From Mercurialis annua (taxonomy: Eukaryota; Streptophyta; Magnoliopsida; Malpighiales; Euphorbiaceae): a stretch of DNA of 64,000 bases. Shown in pieces: positions 35,203 to 47,800 of this stretch (position 1 is the stretch's first letter; each line of letters opens with the position of its first letter). A model generated the notes under the pieces. It was not told the DNA's origin. It searched no databases and worked only from the letters and a program-made list of their open reading frames with translations. A program made the position numbers and the translations under genes. The stretch covers positions 10,976,501 to 11,040,500 of the forward strand of contig NC_065576.1 in assembly GCF_937616625.2 (NCBI RefSeq). Direction: 5' to 3'.

Positions 35203-35684
35203 AATAATGGCCAAAAGTAAATATGAATTTGACAAGTATAAAGCACAATAATTAATATCGAAAATGTCATGACCCAATCTCATGGGCCGAGACCGGCGAT
35301 AGGGAATGGGGGTGGTAGCTCCAAAACCCGTAACAAGCCTTAAAAAGTAAATAAATGTTTCACAAATATCATATGTCAAGCATGACAAACATAAACACAT
35401 GTCATGGAAAAAATATGCCATGCTATATATCTTCCTCTGGAAATCACAAACGGTAATAACGCAGCAAGCATCATATACACATAAGTTTAAAACGTCAGAA
35501 TGATATTTACAAAAAAAAAATAGTTTCATACAACCCAAAAGACAAACATCTATCTACTGCAGCTCTAGAAGTAAAGTACTGTTTCTTTACATACTTTCAA
35601 AAATATCAGACTTATGGAACAAGGATAGAAATCCGTTGCTTCAAAGTTCTTTTTCACCTGAGAGGGAAAACTGTGAGGGGTCAG

Positions 35685-38600
35685 TGTCACGACCCAATTT
35701 CATGAATCGTGACCGGCGCTAGGGTATGGGTATGGTTGTACCAAAACCCGTAGCAAGCCTTACGGAAATCAATTAAACATTTAAACCTGCAGAAACTGCT
35801 CGGGAGCAACCGAGACTCCAACCTAGGTCTAGCAATTTATATTACGGTTCTAATATAAATAACTTAAATATCTTGAATATTCCACAACATGCCTTAAATA
35901 TAATAATAAAATATTCCAGTGTAAATATGCCAATAATAAATAATCGGTCTAATCGACAATCCCCATGCAATAACAAATGCAATATATAAACTAATTCTAC
36001 TGCGGTCTAAGAGTTTGAAAACAGAAACTAGTTAAATAACATAAAAACCTCCGAGGAATCAAAAGAATCGGAGTGGACCAGCTTTCAAATCACAAACCTG
36101 GAAAATTTGGGAAAACAACGGGGTCAGATATACTGAGATGAGTTCGCAATACTATTTACATTTATTAAGTTTAAAACCCTTAAATCAAAATATTTTTATA
36201 CTAATATAATATATATGATTATGGAAAACAGTATTGAAATGATCCCAGCGTAAGTATGACATAGCATACCGATAAACCCAGAGTGGACGGGAACAAATCC
36301 TCGTCATATAAATATACCAGCGTAAGCAAGACTTTAGTCTGCCGTTTCCCAGAGTACTTACCGGTGCACACAGTCTCGATACAAGCCTATCGAGTAGCTC
36401 GTTTCAATCCAGATCCATAATCCGTAAAAACAGTTCACAAACATTTATAATATTAAAATACGATGCGGTACTTAATAAAGCGGTAAATAGCACTACAAAC
36501 TCACTGCTTGCTTATCCACGTGATCTTGGCAAACAGCTAACCCTGCGTAGACTCCGAAGCACGAGCAGTCGACGGGTCTAAAATAATAAATAGGTTAAAA
36601 TCCGTTGACCCCTAACTCTAAGATTACTAGACACCACGTAGGACTAGCACAATTAAATAACCAGATAAATCACAGAGAAACACAATTCTCAAATAAATTG
36701 AATGCCGTAATTAATTCAAGACTATTGAGTTCGCACTTAAATCCAATCCGAAAAATATTATTAAAATAATATTTAATTGATAAATAAAATCAATTCCTCA
36801 AATAGTGGGTTAGCCGAGTTACCAATAAACTACCAAGCTATCTCACATGTCGGGTGACCCAAGTCTAACCCGACCCAAAATATTTTATCAAAAATATAAA
36901 CCAGAGTTTATAATTCCAAAACTAATTTTGTTAAAATAAATATATTTATATATTCAATTATAAACCAGAGTTTATAATTATAATAACAACTTTGATAAAA
37001 TAATAGTTGAATTTAAAACGGAACTCAATAACTTATAACTCAAGTAACCAATAGTTACAAATAATTTACTTTATTAAAGTAAATTAAAAAAAACTGTTAA
37101 AATCTTAAAACGTCCAATTGACACGTCTAAGTAAAAATTCCAAAATTAATAATTACCCGAGTAATTGTAAATTAATGAATAAAAATATAATTATCGATCT
37201 TCGAATATAATAATCGAAATAAATTAAAAAATAAATAAATCTAATATTATTCTTAGATTTAAAATGATGTTGTTAAAGTAATTTATAAATAATAATATTA
37301 TCACTTTATTATAAATAATAGTATATCAAAATAATTTAAATAACAAAAATGTAATGTTATCAAAATGTCAATTTATAACTCGAAACTAAATCCATAGACT
37401 AAAAATTAAAAATCAAATAAATGAAATTAAAAGTGATTAATTAAAATAAACCTTAAATAACTAATTGAAACAATAACAAATACTTTAGTGATCTAGATGA
37501 TCCTTTAGCCAAAATAATTTCAAACCAAAATAAGCCCACTGCGCAAAGCAATACAACACCAACAGTGGCCCACCTTTAACCAATTCAATCTCACAAATCA
37601 ATTAAAACCCACCCCGCCAACCATTATCATCAACAAATTGAGATTACATAACAAAAACTCATAACACACAGAGTAAAGAAATCGAAAACTATCAAACCAC
37701 TGATCCCCAAAACCATACTAAGCAATTAACAGTACACTACAAGAAACTGCTTCATTAGCGAAGGGAAAAGTGGTCGTAAATTCATTAAAAGTGGTCGTAT
37801 TATGTTTATTGGGACGGGAAAAGTACGGTCGTAAGCCGTCGTAATAGGCTCCGCCGTAACTGCTAATCTAAACTCAGCAAATTTTAAAATCAATACAACC
37901 TAAGAGTAATAAATCAAGAACAACACAGAAATCACGTGGGCTTCGTTTCAAGAACAACGAAGAGCAACAAGAGCAACTGAGAAACTCTAGCAATTTATAA
38001 ACATGATTTAGCCAACCAGAAATCTGTAGGAAGTAGTTTAGGTAAGGAACCCATAAATCATGTTAACCAAGGACTCAAATTCGGCAGAAACAAACATCAC
38101 AACAAAAATAGAGAATAATACTCAAAAACGATGAAACGGCGGCGGCTATAACGGAATTATTTACGTACCGTTTGGCGAGAACGAAGATGAGAATCGGAGA
38201 GGCGTGAGTCTACTTCAACTAGGACGAGACGGATCCAAATATAACACTAAAACGAAAGAGAACGATTCAAAATACGGAAGTGCCGATTATAAATTTAAAA
38301 CTAAAAACTAAAAACAACCCTTACCGAAGGAACATAAGAGTTGAATAAAAATTTGTTTCAAGATTCTCAGAGATTAAAAGCTAATGATAACAGCTAGGGT
38401 TAGGAGGAAATAAAAGAGAGAGAATTAGGTTTAAGAAACGTAATAAGTAGGGTAAGAATTTGCAAGAAAAATAAAGGAAGTTTGGCAACAAGGAGACACA
38501 TTCATAATTGAAAGAAAATAATGCATGGGCCATCATGACCCATGCCAAGAAGAGAGCAATTGATATTAGGCCATTCAAAATGGGCCTAACCAAAATAATC

Positions 38601-38726
38601 AAACCAACAATTAATTTAAATTACCAATTAAACCACAAATCCGTAAACGACTCTAATTATTACCGGAAATTAACGGAAAATTATTATTTTTCTTTTAAAA
38701 AAAAAACAAATATACGGGATATTACA
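35685..38726 (+). mobile_element. Nested solo LTR, 3042 bp
   Basis: It begins TGTCACGACCCAATTTC and ends GGGATATTACA, flanked by gtcag at 35680-35684 and 38727-38731. Unit A shows the empty site ggggtcagtatacggg (gtcag at 23669-23673). Its start resembles that of the host LTR (TGTCATGACCC, accggcg, aaaacccgta), so both belong to related families. No internal primer site or ORF of retrotransposon proteins is present. Confidence 0.88.
37735..37860 (+). mobile_element. CACTA-like terminal fragment inside the nested LTR
   Basis: The phrase cactacaagaaactgcttca, followed by repeated words with cggtcgtaa, resembles a CACTA left end and its subterminal region. No opposing terminus was found nearby, so it is a fragment or a chance match. 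Confidence 0.35.
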
Positions 38727-39699
38727 GTCAGTATACGGGAATATACTGAGTGAGTTCATATATTTACTAATAAGTATTCATATAAAATATAAAACAATGC
38801 AATAAACACTTGAATCACGTGCAGCCGAGCAAAAAATCTGATTGAAACCCTAATCCTCGAACATGCCAAACGTATATAATCAAATCAAATTGATCCAAGT
38901 GGTCTGGTCCCTGGATAACTCAACCGCGTCAGCCGCGACCAACCTCTTAATCCCAAGTTGTGGGTCACGGGATAGCTCAAGCGAGTTCAACCCACTAGAT
39001 GCAGGTCTCGGGATAACTCAACCGAGTTCAACCTCGTATCTACATTTCATATATCTAACTTTCATATCGTATTCATAAACATATTCACAGTTGTGGTAAA
39101 TCGAAACTGGTGATCACGCAGTCCTATTTCCGCCGAATAGGAAGGCACGTTCCATCAGATCGATACTAGTTTTAAACCAACGTATATGCGTTTCATGTAA
39201 TACATTGCATTTGAAAACATTCCATTCTAACATAAAGCAATATAAAATATTTGCTTGTGTAAATACTTTAAAAGTAAATTTATATAAACTCACAGAAAAC
39301 GCTATCCAAAAAATATTTCGGTGCTCAAAAACGTCAAGCTTCCCGAGCTCCTTGTCTAGCTGCTTCTTGCCTCGCCGGATCTAAAACGTTTTCAAAACAA
39401 TTGACTCACATCAAAATCCTAATCTAGGATTGATTCTAGACTCAAGACACGACACGCTAAACTCTTAAACCATCGTGCTTTTCATGTGTTCAATCCCGAT
39501 AAACGACTTGTAACTCATCTCGATTTCTATCGCTTTATTGAATCGATTCTCGATTAACCTCTTTAGGTCAACAATTCAAATCAATCGATAACTAATCGAT
39601 TTCGATCACTATACACATGTACGAAAAATTTCTCAAAACAAAACGACGATTCGATTCACTGTGTGTGCGCGCGTCTGCCTGTGCGGTTGCATAGGGGAC

Positions 39700-39845
39700 T
39701 GTGCGCCGACACAGTCTCAAGACTGTGTGTTTGCACAGTCTACTGTGCGCTCGCACAATTCGTAGACTGTGCGCTCGCACAATTCGTAGACTGTGCGCTC
39801 GCACAATTCGTAGACTGTGCGCTCGCACTGTCTGGCTGCGCGCGC
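39700..39845. repeat. 24-bp minisatellite of GTGCGCTCGCAC palindromes
   Basis: Three successive 24-bp units containing actgtgcgctcgcaca, plus variant units on both sides. The unit A copy (24630-24720) has only the variant units, so the array expanded after the duplication. Each core is nearly self-complementary. Confidence 0.8.
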
Positions 39846-40745
39846 ACACAGCTCTGTTTTGCGACGCACAGCGACGAGATTTCATCTCGGTCTCGATTCA
39901 GACGTGCTTCCAACTTATCAAGCGCTCTAATTCAATCTCCCAACGCTCAAAAACATCAAAATCACGAAATATAAACTCAAAACGCCAAAATCGATCCTAA
40001 AATCGTTAAAACGATAAAACCGTTCCGTAGCCTAAAACTTTAACTTGATACATAATCAAATTTATTTATTAAAAAGGTAAAACGTCAAGCTTACCGTGAT
40101 TCCCCGTTGAAATACGATCGATTCGAGCTATAGAACGTCGGAAACAGACGAGAAACGGAGATCGAGCGACGAAATGATAAATTTGACGATGAAAATGAAT
40201 GAACTGAGGATGAAGGCTTCTGGATCCTTCATTCAATATCCATTTCTTATGTATATTTGGCTAAATTGCACTTTGGTCCTTGAAACTTTTAAAAGTTGCA
40301 ATTTAGTCCAAAACTTATCCGCGTCCAAATTTTAAACGGTTTTCGATTGACTCGAAACTTTTACCATAAATACTATAAAATATTTTGCGGACTTCTGCGA
40401 AATAATTTCCGTCATGGAAATTATATTTTATTTTATGTTAATTTTCTAAACTCTTCTCTCAAATCCCGGTAATACTCTTAGTAAAAATTATTCTAAATTC
40501 CCGATATTATTAAATTAAATTCTTCTTAATTTTAATTTAGCGGAATTCACGACACGTGTCACGACTTAATTATTTTAAAATATTTGGAGTATTACAGAAA
40601 AGCCCTCGGAAATAGGAGTTTTTCTACTCCTATCATCTGCTTGTGACCCACCATTCTTTCCTAGGAATTTTTGGTTATAATTATTTCGCACAATACGTGA
40701 CTTGCTAGTAATAATTGTTAAGCTTACGCAACAAATTCAAAATTA

Positions 40746-40985
<240 letters not shown>

Positions 40986-41139
40986 TGAAGAAACAGTTAT
41001 TCTTACTTTCTTTTATCTAGCAAGGAAACTTCTCCTCCTTCTTCACGATGGTTCAAGGCACACTCTAGATGGGGCTATTGTTTTTTGATTCTGTTTTAAT
41101 CGGGTGGGCTAGCTCACACAAGGAGTTTACTGAGTGGAG

Positions 41140-41305
41140 CCGCGAATCAGACTTAATGATCCGACTATAAGTCGAGTTCAGACCGGGACTCATCACCTTT
41201 GATGGTCGCGTCGATGATTGAAAGGACATTGATAACTCTTGGTTTTCTCTTCTTCCAGACCTTGACCCTAATGCCGATGAGTACCGAGGTGGAAAAATGA
41301 CATTT
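41140..41305 (+). pseudogene. Exon-like fragment of an unrecognised gene
   Basis: One frame reads GLITFDGRVDD, a stop, then KDIDNSWFSLLPDLDPNAD and EYRGGKMTFK, ending at a good donor (aag|gttagt, near 41309). The composition looks protein-like but I do not recognise the family. Unit A has the same ending (gtaccaaggtggaaaaatga, 25595-25614) after an internal deletion. Confidence 0.35.
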
Positions 41306-41439
41306 AAGGTTAGTTAATCATTATAATACAATTATACATCTGTTTGTTTTATTTCCAGTATTAAACATTTCTGTAATTTCTTTCTTTGTTCGTTTTTTTT
41401 GTTTTTCTCCTAAATAGACTTTGCATGATGGGAAATATG

Positions 41440-41515
41440 CTATTTGAGATGTTACTAAGTCATTGGAGGAGCTCAGGAAAACCACCGGAAAAGATTGATC
41501 ATTTTTCTAAAAACA
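41440..41515 (+). pseudogene. Second geranylgeranyl diphosphate synthase fragment, opposite strand
   Basis: The frame reads DVTKSLEELRKTTGKD then a stop, the segment after DDIL in GGPP synthase. It overlaps in content with the end of the minus-strand fragment at 40757-40985, so the locus carries two separate pieces in opposite orientation. Confidence 0.6.
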
Positions 41516-42142
41516 ATTTGCGAAAAGAAGGTTGTTATGTATCATTTATAACATTAAATATCTATTTAGAGTATATGTCAAATAATAAAGATTTATTTGA
41601 ATTTTTTCCGAGTGGGGGAAAGTCTAATTTACAATTGAAACTGAAAAGTGGTAATTTGAGTAAAATTTACAATTTTACAAGAAATATATATAATTGAAAA
41701 ACTTCATAAATGTGAGTGTTTTAAAGATATTTTGCCTATAATATATTACCTCAACTTTAAAGAATAGTGTTAAATAATTGAGTTAATTACATATAAAATC
41801 ATGAATTTTGCACCAAGTTTTAAAAATAACATAACCTTTAAACGTGTCAGTTACGGACATCGCCTTTTATTTCTTTTAAAAAATAACATTGACAATTTTT
41901 AGTGGCATTTTTACTACCGTGGCAATACCCATTTGGTGTACAAGTCAGCAAAATTTCACCGAAAAACGTGCCTATGATGGAATTCAAAAAGAAATAATTT
42001 TATTAATGTCATGTTATTTTTAAAATTTGATGTAAATGTCATGATTTTATAAGTGATTAACCCTAAATAATTTAAGAGTGAAATTATAGTAAAAAAATAG
42101 AAAGCGCAATTAATGATAAATTGTAGATAGCAAATAAAATAT

Positions 42143-42850
42143 GCCTAATAGACTGAAAAAACCATGACCTTTATTTTAATTTTCAATTCCACCCCGACCT
42201 AGTAATTTTTTCAATTATACCCTATTTTGCATTTTCAGTTTTCAATTGCACCCTGAATTAAAAATATTAAATAAACTTATTATTATAAGGACTAAAATAT
42301 ATAAAAAAATACATTAAAGGATTAGTTCATACTTTTTTAACAAGTCCTTATATTTAAATAAAATTCAAATAAATCCTAAAAATAAAAAAAATTAATTTTT
42401 TTTTATTTTTTAATTTCCGGAGGAGGAGCAGCTGCTCCTCCTCCGGCAGCTCTTGGCCTGAGGAGCTGCTGCTCCTCAGGCCAGGAGCATCTGCTCCTCA
42501 ACGGAGGAGCAGATCTGCTTTGAGGAGCAGTTCTGCTCCTCCGTTGAGGAGCTGCCGGAGTCCGCAAATTTTAAAAAATACTATTTTTTTAATTAATTTA
42601 AATTTAATTTTTTTTAATTTATAGAGAAGATGGTTTTTGGTATAATTTATAACATTAAAGGACTTTTAGGTTTTTTAATAAAAATGAAGGACCTATTTTT
42701 AATATTAACTAAATGAAAAGAGTTCAATTTAATACATCAGGGTGCAATTGAAAAATAAAAATACAAAATAGGGTATAATTGAAAAAATTGCTAGGTCGGG
42801 GTGGAACTGAAAATTAAAACAAAGGTCTGGTTTTTTTCAGTCCATTAGCC
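42143..42850. mobile_element. MULE-type foldback MITE, 708 bp, with GC-rich hairpin core
   Basis: Ends GCCTAATAGACTGAAAAAAC and, inverted, GGCTAATGGACTGAAAAAAA, flanked by the 9-bp duplication ataaaatat (42134-42142 and 42851-42859). The centre (42418-42560) is a cluster of palindromes made of gaggagcag/ctgctcctc. Confidence 0.88.
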
Positions 42851-42876
42851 ATAAAATATGGTTATATTAATTTTTA

Positions 42877-43207
42877 GGCCAAACTCATATAGAGGTCTCT
42901 GTACTTTACACTTTTTTTTCTGTAGGTCCTTATACTTTATTTTTAATTTATCTGGTCCCTCTACTTACCTATTTTTGATTTTCAGGTCCTTTGTGAGTTT
43001 TTTTTAGTCCCTCTACTTACAATTTTTGTTTCCTCAAGTCCCTCTACTTACAATTTTTGTTTCCTCCAGAATAGGACCGGAAAAAACTCATAAATGACCT
43101 GAAAATTAAAAATATGTAAGTAGAGGGACCAAATAATACAAAAATGAAGTATAAGGACCTACAGAAAAAAATGTGTAAAGTACAGAGACCTCTATATGGG
43201 TTAGGCC
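42877..43207. mobile_element. MULE-type MITE, 331 bp
   Basis: Inverted arms GGCCAAACTCATATAGAGGT and its complement near 43185-43207, flanked by taattttta (42868-42876 and 43208-43216). Confidence 0.85.
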
Positions 43208-43219
43208 TAATTTTTATTT

Positions 43220-43538
43220 GGGTTAATTCCATAAAAAGTCACGACCTTTACATGAATTTTCATTTTAATCACGACTTTTAAAAATTGTCATATAAAACCA
43301 TGACCTTTTGTTTTTTTTCAAATCTATCACCGACTGTTTTTCCGGTGAATTTTACCTTTCATTTGTTTTCAAACTTAGCGGATTATGGTGGCCACGTCAT
43401 AAAAAATTACACCAAAAATTGGTTTGGTGATAGATTTGAAAAAAAATGAAAGGTCGTGATTTTATAGGACAATTTTTAAAAGTCGTGATTACAATGAAAA
43501 TTCGTGTAAAGGTCGTGATTTTTTTATGGAATTAACCC
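43220..43538. mobile_element. MULE-type MITE, 319 bp
   Basis: Ends GGGTTAATTCCATAAAAA and its complement, with long inverted arms, flanked by tttttattt (43211-43219 and 43539-43547). Its target overlaps the right-hand duplication of the preceding MITE. Confidence 0.85.
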
Positions 43539-43576
43539 TTTTTATTTTGATTTAACTATGAGATGTTTTAAATAAA

Positions 43577-44137
43577 CTAGTTTCGCATTACGTGCTATGC
43601 ACGTGGCTCGTAACGTAACTCGTCAATGTACATATTAGTAAATTTATAATAATTATATCAAATTTTAATTTATAATTAATATTAAATTAGTTAAGAATTT
43701 TTGTAAAAGTAAATATAATATATTCGGTTATTAAATATTTTTCCATACTGAATTTATTCTTCATTTGATTTTTATAATAACCATAATTAAATAATTAACT
43801 TAATTTTATTAATAATATTTTTAAAAATAATAAGATAAAAATTTAAATAATAATATAATGACCAAATACAGTATTTTAATTTTGTAGTTAAATCAAACTA
43901 AAAGATAATTATTCCTACTAATTTGGAGATAATTTAGCTAATTTTTACATACTAAAAACTAAATTGGAGATAATTTAGATACCTATACTAATTAGGACTT
44001 TAATTACAATAGTGATTAATTAAATAACTAATTAGTTAATGACTATAAAACCTTTATTTAGTAATAAATTGAAAAGGATTATTCAGTAAATTTGTCTGTA
44101 CCCCCCCTCCCATCCGTGCTTTTATATATAGTATAAA
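43577..44137 (-). mobile_element. Non-autonomous Helitron, second 561-bp copy
   Basis: Same family and length as 10689-11249: hairpin ACGTGCATAGCACGT then AATGCGAAACTAG at the minus-strand 3' end. The 5' end reads TTTATACTATATATAAAAGC, with TC mutated to TT. A C-rich tract lies beside the 5' end. Confidence 0.85.
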
Positions 44138-44222
44138 TTTCAACTACAAAATAGCAGATTGAAGCCTTTTATATTCGAACAAATTTTCACTCAAGCTAGA
44201 TAAGTCACTGGTGGGACGGGAA

Positions 44223-44457
44223 GTTTTTTTTTTTTTGTTGACAATTCCATGAGGTGTACTGAATAGATTCCAACTATGAAATGACACCTTTAAACCTTTT
44301 ACATTCAGACTAACCCCCACTCGAGTCTGGTAGATATCTTACGGGAGGGAAAGCTCTGGCCCTAAGTTTAAACAGCTGCATACATGAGTACGGTTCGAAC
44401 CCACGACCTCACTTTAGCCAAGAGAGCGCCTTACCAACTCATCAGCGTTTTGAAGTT
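44223..44457 (-). mobile_element. tRNA-derived SINE
   Basis: On the minus strand it shows box A gatgagttggtaaggcgc, box B gtcgtgggttcgaacc, then a body ending in an A-run (T-run at 44224-44237 on the plus strand). The flanks gggacgggaa (left) and gggacggaaa (44458-44467) look like a target duplication with one change. Confidence 0.75.
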
Positions 44458-44815
44458 GGGGACGGAAAATTTTAAATTTACATTTTAAACGGCCATATAT
44501 ATAAAGACCGTACCAACCTGCACCCTTATTTAAAATAGAGCACGTTTTATTATCTCACATGTGCCTCGAAGATTGGTTATGGTAATATTGGTTAGAATGT
44601 AATTCAACCAATATAAAGACTTAGCCAAACATGCCCCAAGCCCCACCCAATTCAAAATGAGAGTGGAATCAATGAAATGATATCCCGTGGCCGCGTAAAT
44701 GTATATTGAATCTTTATCATTTATGGATTCCGTAACCTATTAAATCATCATTTATATATAGGTATTGCCTAACTTATTTTTTATGCATATAATTCTAAAA
44801 CTTCAAAATGCTTCT

Positions 44816-44825
44816 TATAAATAGA
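44816..44825 (+). promoter_or_regulatory. TATA box of SABATH-4
   Basis: tataaatagagg, 82 bp before the ATG at 44898, followed by the shared leader gctgatgaacaaaaagca. Confidence 0.75.
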
Positions 44826-44897
44826 GGGAAATGCTGATGAACAAAAAGCAATTTAAACAAACTTTAAAAAGAATAGTAAAAAAAATTATAGAGAGAG

Positions 44898-47800
44898 ATG
44901 GAAGTAGTGCAAGTGCTTCACATGAATGGTGGAAATGGAAAAACTAGTTATGCTCAAAACTCATTGCTTCAGGTAATCTTTTACACATCTTCATGTTATA
45001 CACATGTGAATATTATTATTTGATTGATTATTTTATAATAATAGTTGTCCTTTTAGTCTTATTTATTTGATTATTATTAGCAAAGATCTTTAAAATATGA
45101 AATGAAATTTAAATTAAATTATATTATATTAATTTTTGATAGAAACTATTATTGTAAATCTAACTGTTGTTTTTCTCATGTTATTCAAGGCCTAATGTTC
45201 CAAAAAATCTCGATCCTTTAACCTTTTTTTAATTTCACCCCGACGTCGTAAAATCGCCAATCATATCTAAATCCATACGTTTGACTTTCAATTGTACAAG
45301 TACTAAATTGTTTATTTTTCATTTTAAAAAAATTCAAATAAATCATTCATTCCGAATTTTTTAAATGGAAAATAGGTCAAATAAATTATTTATAAGGGTT
45401 TTATTGAATTTTTTTCGAATAAAACAATTTACAAAATTAGCTACAATTGAAACTCAAAGTATGAATTTGGATACAATTGACTATTTTACAACATGGGAGT
45501 GAAATTGAATATGGGCTAAAAGGTCAAGCCTAATATTATTCAATTACTTTTACAAATCTGAAGTAAAATGAAAACATTACAAAGTAGCTAGTATATGAAA
45601 AAGGGTAACGATTTCAGCACTTCATTTTTTTAAGTTGACCATAGTACCCTCAACGTATTCCACATTTTGGTAAATTATACATTTGACCTACTCTATTATG
45701 TGAATTATTTTTTGTAATATTGCAATCCTATACGATTTTGTAAATAAGAACACGCCTTTCTATAAAACAAATACTGATAGTGTTGATTCATATTCTTAAC
45801 AAAGTATATCATAATTCTTATAATTTAAATTTATATGAATTTAAATCTTCACAATTTACTTTTAATAAAGATAAGGATTTCAAAATTTGTAAATTATTCC
45901 AACAAAATTATTAAAAAATTATTTGTTATAGATTTACTAAATTAATTACCTGTATATTTTATGAATTATGGATTAAAATAATTAAATTATCAATAGTTAT
46001 ATTTACATTTTTACTATATTTAGTTTAAATATATTTTGTTTATTTTATTTTAGTTCAAAACAAATTTGTCCGTTATAAAACTTTAAAAAATCTACATTTC
46101 ATAATTTTTGCAGCAAAAGGTGATATCAAAATCAAAGGCAGCAATAAAGGAAGCCATGACCGATCTCTATAACAACAATTTTCCAAAAAGTTTAGCCATT
46201 GCCGATTTCGGTTGCTCTTCAGGGCCAAACACTCTATTTGCTGTATCTGAAATCATCGAAGCAGTAGAGAAAATTTGTAAAGATCTGGACCGTCAATCAT
46301 CAGAATATAATGTGTTCTTGAATGATCTTGCCAACAATGATTTTAATACTGTTTTTAAGTACTTACTGCCAGATTTTCAAACAAAAATGAAAGAATATAC
46401 TAAAGGGCAATGTTTCATTTCTGGAACCCCTGGTTCCTTCTATGGTAGGCTTTTTCCTGCCAACACTCTTCACTTTGCGTATTCATCTTGCAGTCTCCAC
46501 TGGCTATCGCAGGTAAAAATATTAGAACTCGAATTATTTATGAATGTTCGTAAATTTTTAAATTATTTCGAAAGAATAATAAATAATTTTTTTTTAATTT
46601 AAGATTATTATTTTATTTTTTTGAAAATCGATCGGATTTCACGGACGTGGCCCATTAATATCTGTCGTATAAGCAATCCAGTGAGACTCTATGTAAGTTA
46701 GTATATATTTAAATGTAATTTGGCAATCTTTTAGAAGTTGTATTTAAAATTTGAATCGTACATGAAAAGTTTAATTATTAAATTAAATGTATGCCACGTG
46801 ACATATGATTGGATTGCTGATGTGGTGAATATTTTTAACTAAAATTTGGTATTTAGTATTCTTTTAAAATAATTTGAAAATTTTAGCGACTCAAATTTAA
46901 TTGTTACCCTATAAATTGATCAATAATTATTTTTCACTGATTTATAAATTAGGTTCCAAGAGGATTGGAGAGTAACAAAGGAAATATATACATAAATAGA
47001 ACAAGTCCACCAAACGTTTTTGAGGCATATTGTGGCCAATTTCAAAAGGATTTTTCCATGTTTCTGGAGAGTCGCTCGGAGGAGATGATATCAGGAGGAC
47101 GCATGGTATTAACTTTTGTTGGAAGGAGAAGCACAGATCCATCTAGCAAAGAGTGTTGCTATTTTTGGGAGCTTTTGGCTATGGCTCTCAATCAATTAGT
47201 CTCAGAGGTACCGATTCTGCAAACTTCTCTCTTATTCATGTTTTTTTTTGTTAGCCCATCCGGTTTTCAGGGCTTCGCCTTGACTAATCCGGATCCGACA
47301 CACGTCGCGCACCTGGCATGGTGGGTGAGTCTGCCAGTGGGAATTTTCTGCATTCACAAAACTCGAACTCGAGACCTTGTTTAAACGATACCAAACTGCT
47401 TACCACTTAGACCAATCCCCATTGGTTCTTATTTATGTTTTTTATACATATATTTTTCTTATTCAAATTAGTTTTACATGTAATAATGAATTAGTTTTAT
47501 TTTGCAATAAATCATAAAGACATGATTTGAGGTATGAATTTAAACTTATGAATTATGTTAATGATTTAGGGAATGATCGACGAAGACAAATTTAATTCCT
47601 TCAACATTCCTTTCTATGCACCATCTCCATATGAAGTGAAATGTGAGATTGATAAGCAAGGATCCTTCATCATTGACAAATTGGAGCTTCATGAACATAA
47701 TTGGAATGAATGTCTCAATGAATTTGATCCCTCGGAAGCTACAGAGGATGTGGGATATACTTTTGCAAACTGCATAAGATCTGGAATGGAGCCCCTTATT

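Larger units (their letters stand above)
35265..40596 (+). mobile_element. Solo LTR (TGTCATGACC family) with a nested solo LTR
   Basis: It starts TGTCATGACCCAATC and ends GGAGTATTACA, with a perfect 5-bp duplication gaaaa (35260-35264 and 40597-40601). Without the nested insertion it is about 2.29 kb. It has no coding region and no second copy of its ends, so it is a solo LTR. The unit A counterpart is 23383-25457. Confidence 0.8.

Noticed and set aside
35685..38726. Complete short LTR retrotransposon
   Set aside because: No internal repeat of the TGTCACGACC end, no primer site and no retrotransposon ORF; a solo LTR fits better.
41386..41697. A 103-codon frame reading MGNMLFEMLLSHWRSSGKPP
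   Set aside because: It is an out-of-frame reading of the GGPP synthase fragment; the real similarity (DVTKSLEELRKTTGKD) is in another frame.
44223..44457. Possible tRNA gene
   Set aside because: Box A and box B are present but no cloverleaf, and there is an A-tail and target duplication, so it is a SINE. Same reasoning for 19085-19190 and 47241-47427.
44831..44947. A possible upstream ORF in SABATH-4 overlapping the main start, compared with a short 9-codon one in SABATH-1 and -3
   Set aside because: The upstream ATG is only about 15 bp after the TATA box, so it probably lies before the transcription start.
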